A stretch of DNA of 64,000 bases. Origin: Bacteroides zoogleoformans. GTDB taxonomy: Bacteria; Bacteroidota; Bacteroidia; Bacteroidales; Bacteroidaceae. Position 1 is the stretch's first letter. The number at the start of each line of letters is the position of its first letter. Positions 62,967 to 64,000 of the stretch are shown here, in pieces. Both the position numbers and the translations under genes were made by a program. The notes under the pieces are model-generated. The model made no database searches. It saw nothing but the letters and a program-made list of their open reading frames with translations, and was not told the DNA's origin. Location: NCBI RefSeq assembly GCF_002998435.1, contig NZ_CP027231.1, positions 1,901,001 to 1,965,000 of the forward strand, written 5' to 3'.

Positions 62967-63917
62967 TTAATGAATCCTTTGCTTCTCGCGATATTTTATG
63001 TTGCGAGGATGATGCTCGATGATTTCACTGCGCAACCTGTTGCGATCGACGTGTGTATAAAGTTCTGTCGTTGCGATGGATTCATGCCCGAGCATACATT
63101 GTATGGCGCGAAGATTGGCTCCTCCTTCCAGCAAGTGGGTGGCAAAGGAGTGACGGAAGGTGTGCGGACTGATGTTTTTGGTGATACCGGCCTTGTCGGC
63201 CAGTTCTTTGATCAGGTGGAATATCATGATGCGCGAAATTTTGTTTCCCCAACGTGCCAGAAACAGATAGTCTTCGAACTCCTTCTTGATTTTACCCTGA
63301 TTACGATCCATGAGCCACTTCTCAATTTCTTTGATGGCACGCGGAGAGATGGGGACAAGGCGTTGTTTGCCACCCTTTCCCTCTACTTTGATAAAGCCCT
63401 CCTCAAAATAGAGGTCGGAAATTTTCAGGTTGCAGAGTTCCGACACGCGCAACCCACAGCTATACAACGTTTCGAGGATGGCTCTGTTGCGCTGTCCTTC
63501 GTTTTTACTCAAGTCCACGGTACTGATGATAAGGTCTATCTCCTCCAATGTCAGCACTTCGGGCAGTTTGAGTCCTATTTTAGGACCTTCGAGCAGTTCG
63601 CCGGGATCACTTTCCAGATAATCGGCCATGACGAGAAAATGGAAAAACGATTTTACTCCCGACAAGATGCGCGCCTGCGAACGGGGATGAATGCCGATGT
63701 CGTGCAAACCGGCGGCAAACCGATGCAGATCGTCCAAGGTCGTGTCGAGAAAACTTTTGTTTTCTTCTTCAAGGAAATGAAGCAACTTCTCCAAATCCCT
63801 CAGATAAGCATCTTGCGTATTGAGCGAAAGGGCTTTTTCCAATTTCAGGTATTGACGGTACTTCCTGATTATCAGCGCCTGCTTTTCCTTATTTTTTGTT
63901 TTTTCTTCTGATTCCAT
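62967..63917 (-). CDS. xerD: Site-specific tyrosine recombinase XerD
   Basis: 316 residues. N-terminal SAM-like core-binding domain, then catalytic domain with Arg in YSCGLRVSEL, Lys in VEGKGGKQRLVP, HTFRH (His-x-x-Arg), LGHESIATT and the nucleophile Tyr in ELYTHV. It resolves chromosome dimers at dif with XerC. About 25 residues of Lys-rich N-terminus (EEKTKNKEKQ) precede the usual start. Not linked to a mobile element here, so a housekeeping Xer is more likely than an integrase. Confidence 0.9.
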   Translation of the reverse strand: MESEEKTKNKEKQALIIRKYRQYLKLEKALSLNTQDAYLRDLEKLLHFLEEENKSFLDTTLDDLHRFAAGLHDIGIHPRSQARILSGVKSFFHFLVMADYLESDPGELLEGPKIGLKLPEVLTLEEIDLIISTVDLSKNEGQRNRAILETLYSCGLRVSELCNLKISDLYFEEGFIKVEGKGGKQRLVPISPRAIKEIEKWLMDRNQGKIKKEFEDYLFLARWGNKISRIMIFHLIKELADKAGITKNISPHTFRHSFATHLLEGGANLRAIQCMLGHESIATTELYTHVDRNRLRSEIIEHHPRNIKYREKQRIH

Positions 63918-64000
63918 TTCTTTTTCCTACCTTTGCACCGCAAAGACGATGCTCGTGAGCAGGGCGAAAACATGACAAATTCTGCCGTCGCCTTGCCGTT

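Noticed and set aside
62967..63917. Integrase of a mobile element
   Set aside because: The gene has XerD features, no att-like repeats, and no element genes beside it.
63928..64000. Start of a following plus-strand gene (ATG at 63972, TACCTTTG at 63928)
   Set aside because: Only nine codons are visible before the edge and the -33 box is missing; not enough to call.

Overview
The window reads as a chromosome segment of a gut Bacteroides or a very close relative. Supporting signs are many promoters of the Bacteroidota type (TTTG about 20 bases before TAnnTTTG), a frdCAB fumarate reductase operon, a NigD-like lipoprotein, a membrane TPR/AraC hybrid regulator, a SusC-style carboxypeptidase-domain TonB receptor, a DUF2723/GT117 membrane glycosyltransferase and lipoproteins whose lipobox Cys is followed by acidic residues. 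No rRNA, tRNA, insertion sequence or CRISPR array was recognised.

Layout. 1-11.7 kb is mostly housekeeping: an acyltransferase cut by the left edge, NigD-like and rhodanese lipoproteins, cysS, an exported YidD-domain/TPR fusion, a GH3-family enzyme, pfkA, then acpP-fabF-rnc and purN. 11.6-24.5 kb is the accessory island. Seven consecutive lipoprotein genes on the minus strand (three MACPF/perforin-like proteins, an unrecognised lipoprotein, a BMP/PnrA-like binding protein, a receptor-domain/legumain-like C13 protease fusion and a small lipoprotein) end in a frame-broken C13 protease remnant and are preceded by a TPR-transmembrane-AraC regulator gene. Between regulator and first MACPF gene lie a 22-bp direct repeat and a good Bacteroides promoter in the arrangement expected of an activator-controlled operon.

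24.9-34.9 kb holds the GT117 glycosyltransferase, a polysaccharide deacetylase, a uronate catabolic operon (kduI, kduD, DUF4861 lipoprotein) and a TonB-dependent receptor. 35-48.7 kb is core: typA, rpsO, a Na/Ca exchanger, a GNAT-like protein, parE-coaD-S41 protease, an AraC regulator and frdCAB. 48.7-64 kb carries a PAP2-beta-barrel fusion, a GDPD, dprA-thioesterase-U32-DUF2059, dus, nadB, a DUF1810 gene, comM, a redox-dead-looking thioredoxin-fold lipoprotein, an OmpA-like/TPR lipoprotein and xerD.

The candidate new system is the MACPF-C13 island: pore-former-like proteins, two ligand-binding-type lipoproteins and a clan CD cysteine protease, all predicted to be anchored (probably surface-exposed) lipoproteins, under a dedicated membrane regulator. 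Its biological role (antagonism of other bacteria, host interaction, or nutrient/signal sensing) cannot be read from sequence. A second theme is short intergenic repeat arrays with 11- or 22-base period.
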